A DNA stretch of 47,960 bases. Origin: Paenibacillus hemerocallicola. GTDB taxonomy: Bacteria; Bacillota; Bacilli; Paenibacillales; NBRC-103111. Below the pieces are notes generated by a model. That model was given only the letters and a program-made list of their open reading frames with translations. It was not told the origin of the DNA and made no database searches. The stretch lies in the NCBI RefSeq assembly GCF_006265175.1, contig NZ_VDCQ01000072.1:1-47960 (forward strand), in the 5' to 3' direction. Below are positions 41,327 through 47,960 of this stretch, in pieces; position 1 is the stretch's first letter; every line of letters starts with the position of its first letter. The translations under genes were made by a program, and so were the position numbers.

Positions 41327-42772
41327 ATGCATCATGAATTTGCCCAGCAATCCCGCGGAACGCCGGATGAACTGCTGGTCCAACTCGCCGATTACGTCCT
41401 CGATAAACGGATTGATAGCGCGGAAGCCTACGATACCGCGCGTTACGTGCTGATGGATACGCTCGCCTGCGGCTTCCTGGCGCTGCGTTACCCGGAATGC
41501 GCCAAGCATCTCGGACCGATCGTTCCGGGTACCGTCGTCCCGAACGGAGCGCGCGTTCCCGGCACGCAATATGTGCTCGATCCGGTCCATGCGGCGTTCA
41601 ATATCGGCTGCATGATCCGCTGGCTCGACTACAACGATACGTGGCTGGCGGCGGAATGGGGGCATCCGTCGGATAATCTCGGCGGCATTCTCGCGGTGTC
41701 CGACTTTATCAGCCGCCAGCGCGCGGCCCGGGGAGAAGCGCCGCTTACGGTGCGTGACGTGCTGACGGCCGCGATCAAAGCCCATGAAATTCAAGGCGTG
41801 CTCGCGCTCGAGAACAGCATGAACCGGGTCGGCCTCGATCACGTCATGTTCGTGAAAATCGCTTCGACCGCCGTTGTGACCGCTCTATTGGGCGGAAGCC
41901 GGGATGAGGTCATCAACGCATTGTCCAATGCCTGGATCGACAATGCCAGCTTGCGCACGTACCGGCATGCTCCCAATACGGGTTCGCGGAAATCGTGGGC
42001 GGCGGGCGACGCGACGAGCCGGGCGGTGCGGCTCGGGCTCATGGCGCTGAAGGGCGAGATGGGGTACCCGAGCGCGCTAACCGCGAAAGGCTGGGGCTTC
42101 CAGGATGTGCTGTTCAAAGGCAACACGCTGACGCTCGCCCGCGAGCTGGACGCCTACGTCATGGAGAGGGTGCTGTTCAAAATATCGTTCCCGGCCGAGT
42201 TCCACGCGCAGACGGCCGTCGAGTGCGCTTTCCGGCTGCACGGGCACGTGAAGGACCGGTTGGAGCTGATCGACCGGATCGAGCTGACCACGCACGAGTC
42301 GGCCATCCGCATCATCGACAAGAAAGGGCCGCTGCACAATCCGGCGGACCGCGATCATTGCCTGCAGTATATGGTCGCGATCGGCCTGCTGTTCGGCGAC
42401 CTGACCGCCGACCATTACGAGGACGGGATCGCCGGCGATCCTCGCATCGACGCGCTCCGCGACAAGATGGTCGTCAGCGAGAATCCGCAATACAGCCGCG
42501 ACTATCTCGATCCGGATAAACGGTCCATCGCCAACGCGGTCCAGGTGTTTTTCCAAGACGGCACTTCGACGGAGAAAGTCATCTGCGAATATCCGATCGG
42601 TCACCGGGAACGACGGACGGAAGGCATTCCGAAGCTGGTGGAGAAATTCGAAAGCGCCATAGCGACCCGGTTCCCGAAAAAGCAGCAGCAGGACATCATC
42701 CGGTTGTTTGTCGATACCGAGCGTCTGGATGCGACGCCGGCGCATCATTTCATGGAACAATTCGTTATTTGA
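41327..42772 (+). CDS. prpD (mmgE-like): 2-methylcitrate dehydratase (MmgE/PrpD family)
   Basis: A 481-residue protein that dehydrates 2-methylcitrate to 2-methylaconitate. [20 protein letters not shown] (about 99-118), followed by DNLGGILAV, is the hallmark of true PrpD rather than cis-aconitate decarboxylase. [20 protein letters not shown] and [18 protein letters not shown] are further family blocks. I chose ATG 41327, 10 bases after GGAAGGAG; ATG 41318 is too close to that site, and the frame open from 41204 has none. It lies between prpC- and prpB-like genes. Confidence 0.92.
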   Translation: MHHEFAQQSRGTPDELLVQLADYVLDKRIDSAEAYDTARYVLMDTLACGFLALRYPECAKHLGPIVPGTVVPNGARVPGTQYVLDPVHAAFNIGCMIRWLDYNDTWLAAEWGHPSDNLGGILAVSDFISRQRAARGEAPLTVRDVLTAAIKAHEIQGVLALENSMNRVGLDHVMFVKIASTAVVTALLGGSRDEVINALSNAWIDNASLRTYRHAPNTGSRKSWAAGDATSRAVRLGLMALKGEMGYPSALTAKGWGFQDVLFKGNTLTLARELDAYVMERVLFKISFPAEFHAQTAVECAFRLHGHVKDRLELIDRIELTTHESAIRIIDKKGPLHNPADRDHCLQYMVAIGLLFGDLTADHYEDGIAGDPRIDALRDKMVVSENPQYSRDYLDPDKRSIANAVQVFFQDGTSTEKVICEYPIGHRERRTEGIPKLVEKFESAIATRFPKKQQQDIIRLFVDTERLDATPAHHFMEQFVI

Positions 42773-42839
42773 TCGTAAAGGAAACGGGGCGGGACCGGCA
42801 TAGGCCGACTCGCCCGTCTTCCGTCAGGAGGGGAATCGG

Positions 42840-43763
42840 TTGACTTGGTTTATGGAACGGGACATATCGCAGCGGGAATTGGCCGAGCGTTTCTTGACAC
42901 TCATTCAAGGTAACGCGGTATTGAAGCTGCCCGGCGCTCACGACGGATTGGCGGCCCGGATGGCGCAGCTTGCCGGGTTCGAGGCGCTGTATTTGTCGGG
43001 TGCGGCGTATACGGCTAGCCGGGCTTTGCCCGATCTCGGCATCGTCGGCTCGGGGGAGCTGGCCGACCGGGCGCGCGAGCTGATACGCGCCACGGGCTTG
43101 CCGCTGCTCGTGGACATCGATACGGGCTTCGGAGGCGTATTGAACGCGGCGCGTACCGCGAAGGAAATGGTCGAGGCGAAAGTAGCCGCCGTGCAGCTGG
43201 AGGATCAGGATTTGCCGAAAAAGTGCGGCCATTTGAACGGCAAGAAGCTCGTCACTCCCGAAGAAATGGTTCAAAAAATCCGGGTCATCAAGGAAGTATG
43301 TCCGTCGCTTGTCGTCGTCGCCCGAACCGATGCGAAAGATGCTGAAGGGATTGACGCGGCCATCTCGCGGGCCCGGCGGTACGTGGAGGCGGGGGCGGAC
43401 GCGATATTCCCCGAGGCGTTGTCGACCGAGGAGGAGTTCCGCCGGTTCGCCGCCGCGATCGAAGCGCCGCTGCTGGCCAACATGACCGAATTTGGACGCA
43501 CGCCGTATTATACGGTGCGGCAGTTCGAAGAGTGGGGATATCGGATGGTGCTGTTCCCCGTCACGTCGCTGCGGGTAGCCGCCAAGGCGTACGAGCTCGT
43601 ATTCCGGGACATTATGGAGCATGGCACCCAAGTGGGCGCGCTGGATCGGATGCTGACCCGCAAAGAGCTGTACGAAGCGATCCGGTATTACGATTACGAG
43701 AAGCTGGATGCAGGCATTGCGGCCACCGTGCTGCCGGGAACGACGGAAGGGAGGGAACGGTAG
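42840..43763 (+). CDS. prpB (mmgF-like): 2-methylisocitrate lyase
   Basis: A 307-residue member of the isocitrate lyase/PEP mutase superfamily that cleaves 2-methylisocitrate to pyruvate and succinate. Catalytic Cys129 lies in KKCGHLNGKKL, the defining motif of methylisocitrate lyases. LPLLVDIDTGFGG (about 85-97) carries the metal-binding Asp pair, and AVQLEDQDLPKKCGH the second acidic cluster. LLANMTEFGRTPYYTVRQFE follows. The start is TTG 42840, 6 bases after AGGAGGGG. It completes the methylcitrate trio. Confidence 0.93.
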   Translation: MTWFMERDISQRELAERFLTLIQGNAVLKLPGAHDGLAARMAQLAGFEALYLSGAAYTASRALPDLGIVGSGELADRARELIRATGLPLLVDIDTGFGGVLNAARTAKEMVEAKVAAVQLEDQDLPKKCGHLNGKKLVTPEEMVQKIRVIKEVCPSLVVVARTDAKDAEGIDAAISRARRYVEAGADAIFPEALSTEEEFRRFAAAIEAPLLANMTEFGRTPYYTVRQFEEWGYRMVLFPVTSLRVAAKAYELVFRDIMEHGTQVGALDRMLTRKELYEAIRYYDYEKLDAGIAATVLPGTTEGRER

Positions 43764-43850
43764 CGCAAAGGCGTTGCTCCATAATCGGATAGACCGCCTA
43801 TTTTCCCTTTGAATCCGGCATTTTAAACGGTTCGTAAAGGAGTGCATGTC

Positions 43851-44705
43851 ATGAGTTTGGTTTATTTGTTTACCCCGGGCGACAACCGTAGCAAGCTGGA
43901 GAAAGCGGCAGGAAGTGACGCGGATGTTGTCATCATCGATCTGGAGGACGGGGTAGCCCCCGAGTGCAAGGCTTCTGCCCGCCGGCAGGCGTACGCCTTC
44001 CTGGAGGAGAAGCGGAGAGAAGCCGGGCGGAACAACTCGTTCGTCATTCGCTGCAATCCGGCGAACAGTCCGCATTTTGCCGAGGATATGCGGCTTGTTC
44101 GCGAATGCGGTGCTGTCGGAGCGATGATTCCGAAGTGCGAGAGTGCGGATGAGCTGCGCACGGCGAACGAAGCAGCCCCGCTTGCAGAGCTCATTCCGCT
44201 CATCGAATCGGCCCGGGGCGTACAGCAGGTGGAGGGGATCGGCACGGCTAGCAACCGCATCCGCAGGGTTGCCTTCGGTGCGGTCGACTTCGCGCTCGAT
44301 ATCGGTGCGGATTGGAGCGAAAGCGGTGAAGAGCGGGTGTACGCGATGGGCCGAATCGTACTGCTGTCGCGGGTAGCGGAACTGGAGCCGCCGATCGACG
44401 CCGTATTTCCGCTGCTAGACGCCAAGGAATCGTTTATGAGAGATGCGGAGCTTGGCAAACGGATCGGCTTTTATGGGAAAATGATCATTCATCCGCGACA
44501 TATCGACTGGGTCAGGGATGCCTACCGGATACCGGAGGAGGAGATGGACTGGTGTCGCAATGCAGTCCGTTTGTATGAGAGCATGCATTCGGGCGGATCG
44601 GTTCAGTTGGAAGGCAGGCTGATCGACCTGCCGGTATATGTGAGAGCTAAGCGCAAGTTGGGCGACCTGGTTGCGCAGCGTGAGGGCGGGTCCGCCGCTG
44701 ACTGA
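43851..44705 (+). CDS. HpcH/HpaI/CitE family acyl-CoA lyase
   Basis: A 284-residue citrate lyase beta-subunit-like TIM-barrel enzyme. The entry SLVYLFTPGDNRSKLEKAA is followed by VVIIDLEDGVAPECKA (Glu and Asp of the metal site), FVIRCNPANSP (substrate Arg), AMIPKCES, LIPLIESARGV and VAFGAVDFALDIG. IGFYGKMIIHPRHIDWV is the C-terminal motif. No citrate lyase alpha or gamma genes are present, so it is one of the stand-alone lyases that split malyl-CoA or citramalyl-CoA. I chose ATG 43851, 8 bases after AAAGGAG; ATG 43842 is only 3 bases away. With the MaoC and CoA-transferase genes it would yield acetyl-CoA and pyruvate. Confidence 0.88.
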   Translation: MSLVYLFTPGDNRSKLEKAAGSDADVVIIDLEDGVAPECKASARRQAYAFLEEKRREAGRNNSFVIRCNPANSPHFAEDMRLVRECGAVGAMIPKCESADELRTANEAAPLAELIPLIESARGVQQVEGIGTASNRIRRVAFGAVDFALDIGADWSESGEERVYAMGRIVLLSRVAELEPPIDAVFPLLDAKESFMRDAELGKRIGFYGKMIIHPRHIDWVRDAYRIPEEEMDWCRNAVRLYESMHSGGSVQLEGRLIDLPVYVRAKRKLGDLVAQREGGSAAD

Positions 44706-44810
44706 CGAAATCCATGCAGGAAAATCGCCGTAATTGTTTGGCATGGCAATGGGCGCCGCAGGATGCCACGTGGGGGATCGCAAAAGTAACAATATATATT
44801 TTCTGGAAAC

Positions 44811-44849
44811 AACGCCCTCGCAAGCAGGCAGCCTGTTTGCGAGGGCGTT
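44811..44849 (+). terminator. Terminator of the MaoC-CitE operon
   Basis: AACGCCCTCGCAAGCAGGC (44811-44829) pairs with GCCTGTTTGCGAGGGCGTT (44831-44849), with a single G-T pair. It is the longest stem in the window, about 105 bases after the last stop. Few T residues follow. Confidence 0.7.
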
Positions 44850-44893
44850 CACATTTGCATGCAGAAAAAAAGTAGTCTAAGCCATTCTACGGA

Positions 44894-45190
44894 ATGGATT
44901 CGATCGAGGACCTGTACACTCCGAAATTTCTGAAGCTAGCCGAGGAAGCTTCGGCGATTACGTTCATGTCCGAGAAAGCGCCTCCGCTCCTTATGGGCTA
45001 CGATTACGAGTTCGATCTTCCGCGCATTCCGGCGGACGCTCCGGTGAGCGTTGTGATCCACCATCCGATGCACGGCTACGTGCTCAAGCAGAAGTATGAC
45101 GCGCTCGGCAAAACGTTCGTACTCCGGCATGTCGGAGATCCGCTCCGTGCGGGTGAACTGGCGCGTTTCCTGCTCGGCAGCTTCGGCTGA
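44894..45190 (+). pseudogene. C-terminal relic of an alpha/beta hydrolase (esterase/lipase type)
   Basis: 98 codons from ATG 44894 read like the C-terminal third of an acetyl-esterase-type hydrolase: SAITFMSEKAPPLLMGYDYE (strand 7 with the acid), then HHPMHGYVLKQKYDALGK, FVLRHVGD and ARFLLGSFG. The nucleophile elbow and core sheet are missing. There is no ribosome binding site before the ATG, and stop codons lie immediately upstream in frame. It is best read as a decayed gene rather than a functional small protein. Confidence 0.55.
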
Positions 45191-45207
45191 AGGCTTGTAA
45201 CACATAT

Positions 45208-45246
45208 AGCGGGCTCCGTATCACAGCGGGGCCCGCTTGTTTTTTT
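45208..45246 (+). terminator. Intrinsic terminator
   Basis: AGCGGGCTCCG (45208-45218) pairs with CGGGGCCCGCT (45227-45237) with one mismatch, followed by TGT6. It probably belonged to the hydrolase gene. Confidence 0.75.
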
Positions 45247-45310
45247 CGCCCCATAGTCGCTATACGGTCATTTGTCGCTTTGGGATTCTCGTGGAACTGA
45301 ATTAGAGTGT

Positions 45311-45360
45311 TTTACCGCAGCGCGCATCTGAATGATGTGCGCTTTTTTGTATTCGGTAAA
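45311..45360 (+). terminator. Nested hairpin with T-run upstream of the beta-helix genes
   Basis: AGCGCGCAT (45319-45327) and ATGTGCGCT (45335-45343) form a stem with one G-T pair, followed by T5G. An outer inverted repeat, TTTACCG (45311-45317) and CGGTAAA (45354-45360), encloses it. It may be a terminator or a leader-RNA element of the gene at 45507. The rest of 45250-45506 shows nothing more. Confidence 0.5.
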
Positions 45361-45506
45361 TCGTATTATAGAGTTGCCGGTGAACCTATGGAGGACCGGA
45401 TTGCCTTGCGCAAAGTCCATATCGCCAATGGTCAGGCGGGGAACCGCTGCGATAGGCTAATGATATGCAAACGCTTACGGTTATTCAATCATAAGGAGAG
45501 ATTGCG

Positions 45507-47438
45507 ATGGAGATCAAGAAAATGAGCCGGCGAAAATGGCTCGGCACAGTAGGAGCGGCGGGTGCGATGTTGGTAACGGGCAGTCTGCTCGCGAAGAGCA
45601 ATGTGCAAGCTGCCAAAGAGGAACAACTGATTGTGGTTGATGATATAACCGCACTGAAGGCGCTGGCACATCCGGAGAAAGTGCAATTCGTGATGACACG
45701 CGGCTATTACGCATCAGGTGACGGCGGAGGTGCGTTATACTGCATCGTGGCCGGTATGAGCTATGCAGGCGCACCGGATGGTTTTGTGGATCATGCATTA
45801 AGTGCAGCGGGAAAAGTCGCCGTGATGGATATCTCGAACGGCATCGATATGAAGCAAGCCGGCGTCCAGTCCGGCGTCGATTGTACCGCGCGTGTTCGTG
45901 CGGCGTATGCAAAGAATGCGAAGACGTACACGTATTCGGGAGACATGGCGCCGATCATCGATTGCGACGATCCGAACTATCCGTCGTCCAAATTTGCCGG
46001 CGGCATCTTCCCGCCAAGCTTTAGCAGCCATTGGTTTGACGGGCAATTCCGCTTTCAGGCAAAGGGGAGCGCGAACGGGGAGTATGTGCTGTTTAATTTT
46101 CAAGGCCGTGAGCATGTGACGATGTATCGTCCGTGGATTGTAGGCGATGTCGGTACGACACATACAGGTACGGGCGGCGAATGGGGCTTCGGGTTTTATC
46201 TCGTTTCCGGTGCGAAGCATATTACGATTCAAGAAGGATTGGCAGAGAAGTTTTGGGGCGATGGCTACTACATCGGGATTTACCCCGCGAATCCGAATTT
46301 GCCGATCCCGGAGCATATTACGCTGGAGAACTGTGTCGCCGATTCCAACCGAAGACAAGGCTTATCCATTACGGCGGTCAAGCATGGTCGTATCGTCGGC
46401 GGCGAGTATCGCAATACAGGAAAAATCGCTTCTGCCAACCCTGCCTATGGCATCGATATTGAGCCGAACAATCAAACGAAGTCATACATCGATGTGTCGC
46501 TAATCGATGTCGCGACACGCGGCAATTCGCGCGGCGGCTTGCAGTTCGTACCCGGCTTTTTGTCGTCGCCGCTGCCGGAGCTGCCGTTCTACAACGTCTA
46601 CGTGAGCAACTATCGTTCAGTCGAAGATGGCAATGTCGGCGCGATGCGATTTGCGTATCCGGATTTGTCCGGCAGCATCAATATCAATCGCAAGCTGTAC
46701 GGCTCTATTGTCATTCACAAAGCAACGATTGAGCGTCCTGCCGCCAAAGGGGTCGATTGGAGCAGATGGGTCCATACCGCGCCGGAGGTGATCGCATCGG
46801 ACGTTACAGTATTGGATGCGAACACGAGTGGTGTCGGCGGTTCGTCTTATCACGCGCGCTGTGCCTTTTCCATGATGATCGCTGCGGACGATGTGACGAA
46901 AGGCATGACGACGGTTGGCAAAGTGACCTTGATTCGCCCGAAAGCAATCGATACGCGAACCACACCGAAAATGATGGCGCCGTTCTGGATGCAGACAGCG
47001 CCAGGCGCATCCATCCGGCGGTTGACGATTGTGGATGCATACGGGGAGAACGATTTGGATGGCAACAAAGGATTTGTTCGTGTCAATGAAGCGGGAGGTG
47101 TAACCGTTCGCTATGAGGGGGACCGTCCGGTCAAGCTGCTTGATCAGCCGCTTGTATGTGCGGCGGGGACTTGGGCAGGGTACGAGCTGCGCTTGCCTGC
47201 GGCAGCGACGGGCGTGCTGGATGTCGAATTGCCTGCGTCGGCGGTATCGCTTGGTTTGACGTATACGATTGTCAATACGTCCCAAGCGGGTGGTCAGGTG
47301 CGGATCAAAGCGACCGGATCGGACCAGTTGAAGCGAAACGGGGAGGCAAGCAGTACGCAACAGATCGTAGCTGCGCAGGAGACCTACACGGCAAAGGCCA
47401 ATCTCGCAGGCATATGGTCGCTGTTGGATCAAATCTAA
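45507..47438 (+). CDS. Tat-exported right-handed beta-helix protein (tail-spike / pectate-lyase-3-like)
   Basis: A 643-residue secreted protein. KKMSRRKWLGTVGAAGAML (4-22) is a twin-arginine signal (SRRKWLG), with likely cleavage after NVQA. After ITALKALAHP comes GYYASGDGGGALYCIV (about 67-82), the short beta motif with GDGGG found at the start of phage tail spikes and pectate-lyase-3/GH55-type beta-helices. The middle (about 200-450) contains repeated coils such as HITLENCVADSNRRQGLSIT. The C-terminal 100 residues form a separate beta domain. ATG 45507 follows AAGGAGA by 7 bases. Probably a polysaccharide-degrading or polysaccharide-binding protein; no catalytic residues can be assigned. 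A close paralogue follows after 19 bases. Confidence 0.8.
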   Translation: MEIKKMSRRKWLGTVGAAGAMLVTGSLLAKSNVQAAKEEQLIVVDDITALKALAHPEKVQFVMTRGYYASGDGGGALYCIVAGMSYAGAPDGFVDHALSAAGKVAVMDISNGIDMKQAGVQSGVDCTARVRAAYAKNAKTYTYSGDMAPIIDCDDPNYPSSKFAGGIFPPSFSSHWFDGQFRFQAKGSANGEYVLFNFQGREHVTMYRPWIVGDVGTTHTGTGGEWGFGFYLVSGAKHITIQEGLAEKFWGDGYYIGIYPANPNLPIPEHITLENCVADSNRRQGLSITAVKHGRIVGGEYRNTGKIASANPAYGIDIEPNNQTKSYIDVSLIDVATRGNSRGGLQFVPGFLSSPLPELPFYNVYVSNYRSVEDGNVGAMRFAYPDLSGSININRKLYGSIVIHKATIERPAAKGVDWSRWVHTAPEVIASDVTVLDANTSGVGGSSYHARCAFSMMIAADDVTKGMTTVGKVTLIRPKAIDTRTTPKMMAPFWMQTAPGASIRRLTIVDAYGENDLDGNKGFVRVNEAGGVTVRYEGDRPVKLLDQPLVCAAGTWAGYELRLPAAATGVLDVELPASAVSLGLTYTIVNTSQAGGQVRIKATGSDQLKRNGEASSTQQIVAAQETYTAKANLAGIWSLLDQI

Positions 47439-47457
47439 TAGGAGATGGGGGAAAAAG

Positions 47458-47960
47458 ATGGAGAGCAAAAGGATGAGTCGTCGTGCATTGCTTGGTACGT
47501 TGGGGCTTGCAGGAGGCACGATGTTGGCAGGGAGCATGCTGCCGCTTAATCTCGCCGAAGCGGCAAGCTCGTCGTGTATGCTAGTTGACACGGTTGCGCA
47601 GATGCTGCTGCTAAGCAGTGTGGATGAGGGACAATGGGTCAGGACAAGCGGCTACTATGCATCAGGCGACGGCGGAGGCGCATGGTATCGCATTGTGGCG
47701 AGTACAAGCTACGCGGGGACTCCGGATGGTTTTGTGGATCATGCATTAAGTACAGCGGGAAAAGTCGCCGTGATGGATCTGTCGAACGGCATCGATATGA
47801 AACAAGTCGGCGTCCAGTCCGGCGTAGATTGTACGGCTCGCGTTCGTGCGGCGTATGCAAAGAATGCGAAGACGTACACGTACACGGGAGACATGGCGCC
47901 GATCATCGATTGTGACGACCCGAACTATCCGTCGTCCAAATTTGCCGGCGGCATCTTCCC
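47458..47960 (+). CDS. Second Tat-exported beta-helix protein, truncated by window end
   Basis: 167 codons are visible. The N-terminus has a twin-arginine signal (RMSRRALLGTLGLAGGTML). The first 60 residues differ from the preceding gene, but from GYYASGDGGG onward the two are almost identical (for example DHALS.AGKVAVMD.SNGID and DCDDPNYPSSKFAGGIFP), also at DNA level. ATG 47458 follows GGAGATGGGGGA. It is a tandem duplicate, probably co-transcribed with its neighbour; the remaining 3' part is outside the window. Confidence 0.8.
   Translation, partial: MESKRMSRRALLGTLGLAGGTMLAGSMLPLNLAEAASSSCMLVDTVAQMLLLSSVDEGQWVRTSGYYASGDGGGAWYRIVASTSYAGTPDGFVDHALSTAGKVAVMDLSNGIDMKQVGVQSGVDCTARVRAAYAKNAKTYTYTGDMAPIIDCDDPNYPSSKFAGGIF

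Noticed and set aside
38285-44705. Reading the PrpD-family gene as a cis-aconitate decarboxylase making itaconate
   Set aside because: The [20 protein letters not shown] block and the flanking prpC- and prpB-like genes fit 2-methylcitrate dehydratase.
45307-45525. 72-codon plus-strand ORF before the first beta-helix gene
   Set aside because: It overlaps a T-run hairpin and the next gene's start, and has no recognisable sequence.

Overview
The window looks like a chromosomal segment of a soil or plant-associated Firmicute of the Paenibacillaceae (Paenibacillus or Cohnella type). The signs are: strong AAAGGAGG-type ribosome binding sites, many TTG and GTG starts, YesM/YesN-type two-component systems paired with sugar ABC transporters, very large modular secreted polysaccharide lyases, MmgD/E/F-like methylcitrate genes, and intergenic GGAAC-N5-GTTCC inverted repeats. 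I saw no rRNA, tRNA, CRISPR array, phage integrase or intact transposase. The genus is inference.

Layout. (1) 1-1725: 3' end of a giant modular secreted protein, paralogous to the C-terminus of the 1997-residue lyase at 19000-24993. (2) 2114-3726: a Cfr-type 23S rRNA A2503 methyltransferase gene behind a long leader that folds as a three-segment transcription attenuator. (3) 4209-6338: two tandem PF04909 amidohydrolases; the first has lost two residues that the second keeps. (4) 6733-7849: a GNAT acetyltransferase and an RDD membrane protein. (5) 8299-13921, minus strand: a five-gene catabolic operon (solute-binding lipoprotein, two permeases, Gfo/Idh/MocA dehydrogenase, LarA/DUF2088 protein), divergent from a YesN/YesM two-component pair (14260-16830). 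An esterase-like hydrolase follows on the minus strand. (6) 17727-18999: a gene-poor stretch with four inverted repeats and an AraC relic, then the giant lyase. (7) 25186-26508, minus: an orphan solute-binding lipoprotein, divergent from an AraC regulator that heads an operon of two FAD/Rossmann-type proteins and a Gfo/Idh/MocA oxidoreductase (26818-31488). (8) 31568-44705: a GntR-centred carboxylate regulon. It holds a PF04734 (ceramidase-like) protein, a CocE/NonD hydrolase, a tartrate/D-malate dehydrogenase, the GntR/FCD regulator, and a six-gene operon (MaoC hydratase, class III CoA-transferase, methylcitrate synthase, PrpD, PrpB, CitE-type lyase). Three copies of a tandem palindromic operator (TGTATACA-AARA-TGTATACT-like) sit on promoters here, and a variant lies just after the -10 of the gntR promoter. 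(9) 44894-47960: an alpha/beta-hydrolase relic and two tandem Tat-exported beta-helix proteins; the second runs off the window.

How the genes fit together. Much of the window reads as Gram-positive polysaccharide utilisation: secreted lyases cut an acidic polymer, ABC systems import fragments under YesMN and AraC control, and Gfo/Idh, LarA-like and FAD enzymes process sugar acids. The GntR regulon then feeds propionyl-CoA and probably a C5 dicarboxylate such as itaconate, mesaconate or citramalate into pyruvate, acetyl-CoA and succinate. The same regulon contains a set of gene stumps: 5' ends of a tartrate dehydrogenase, an enolase-superfamily gene and an M20 peptidase, the last two still downstream of regulated promoters. 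The strongest leads for new biology are the cfr attenuator, the GntR operator set with its stumps, and the composite CoA/methylcitrate operon.
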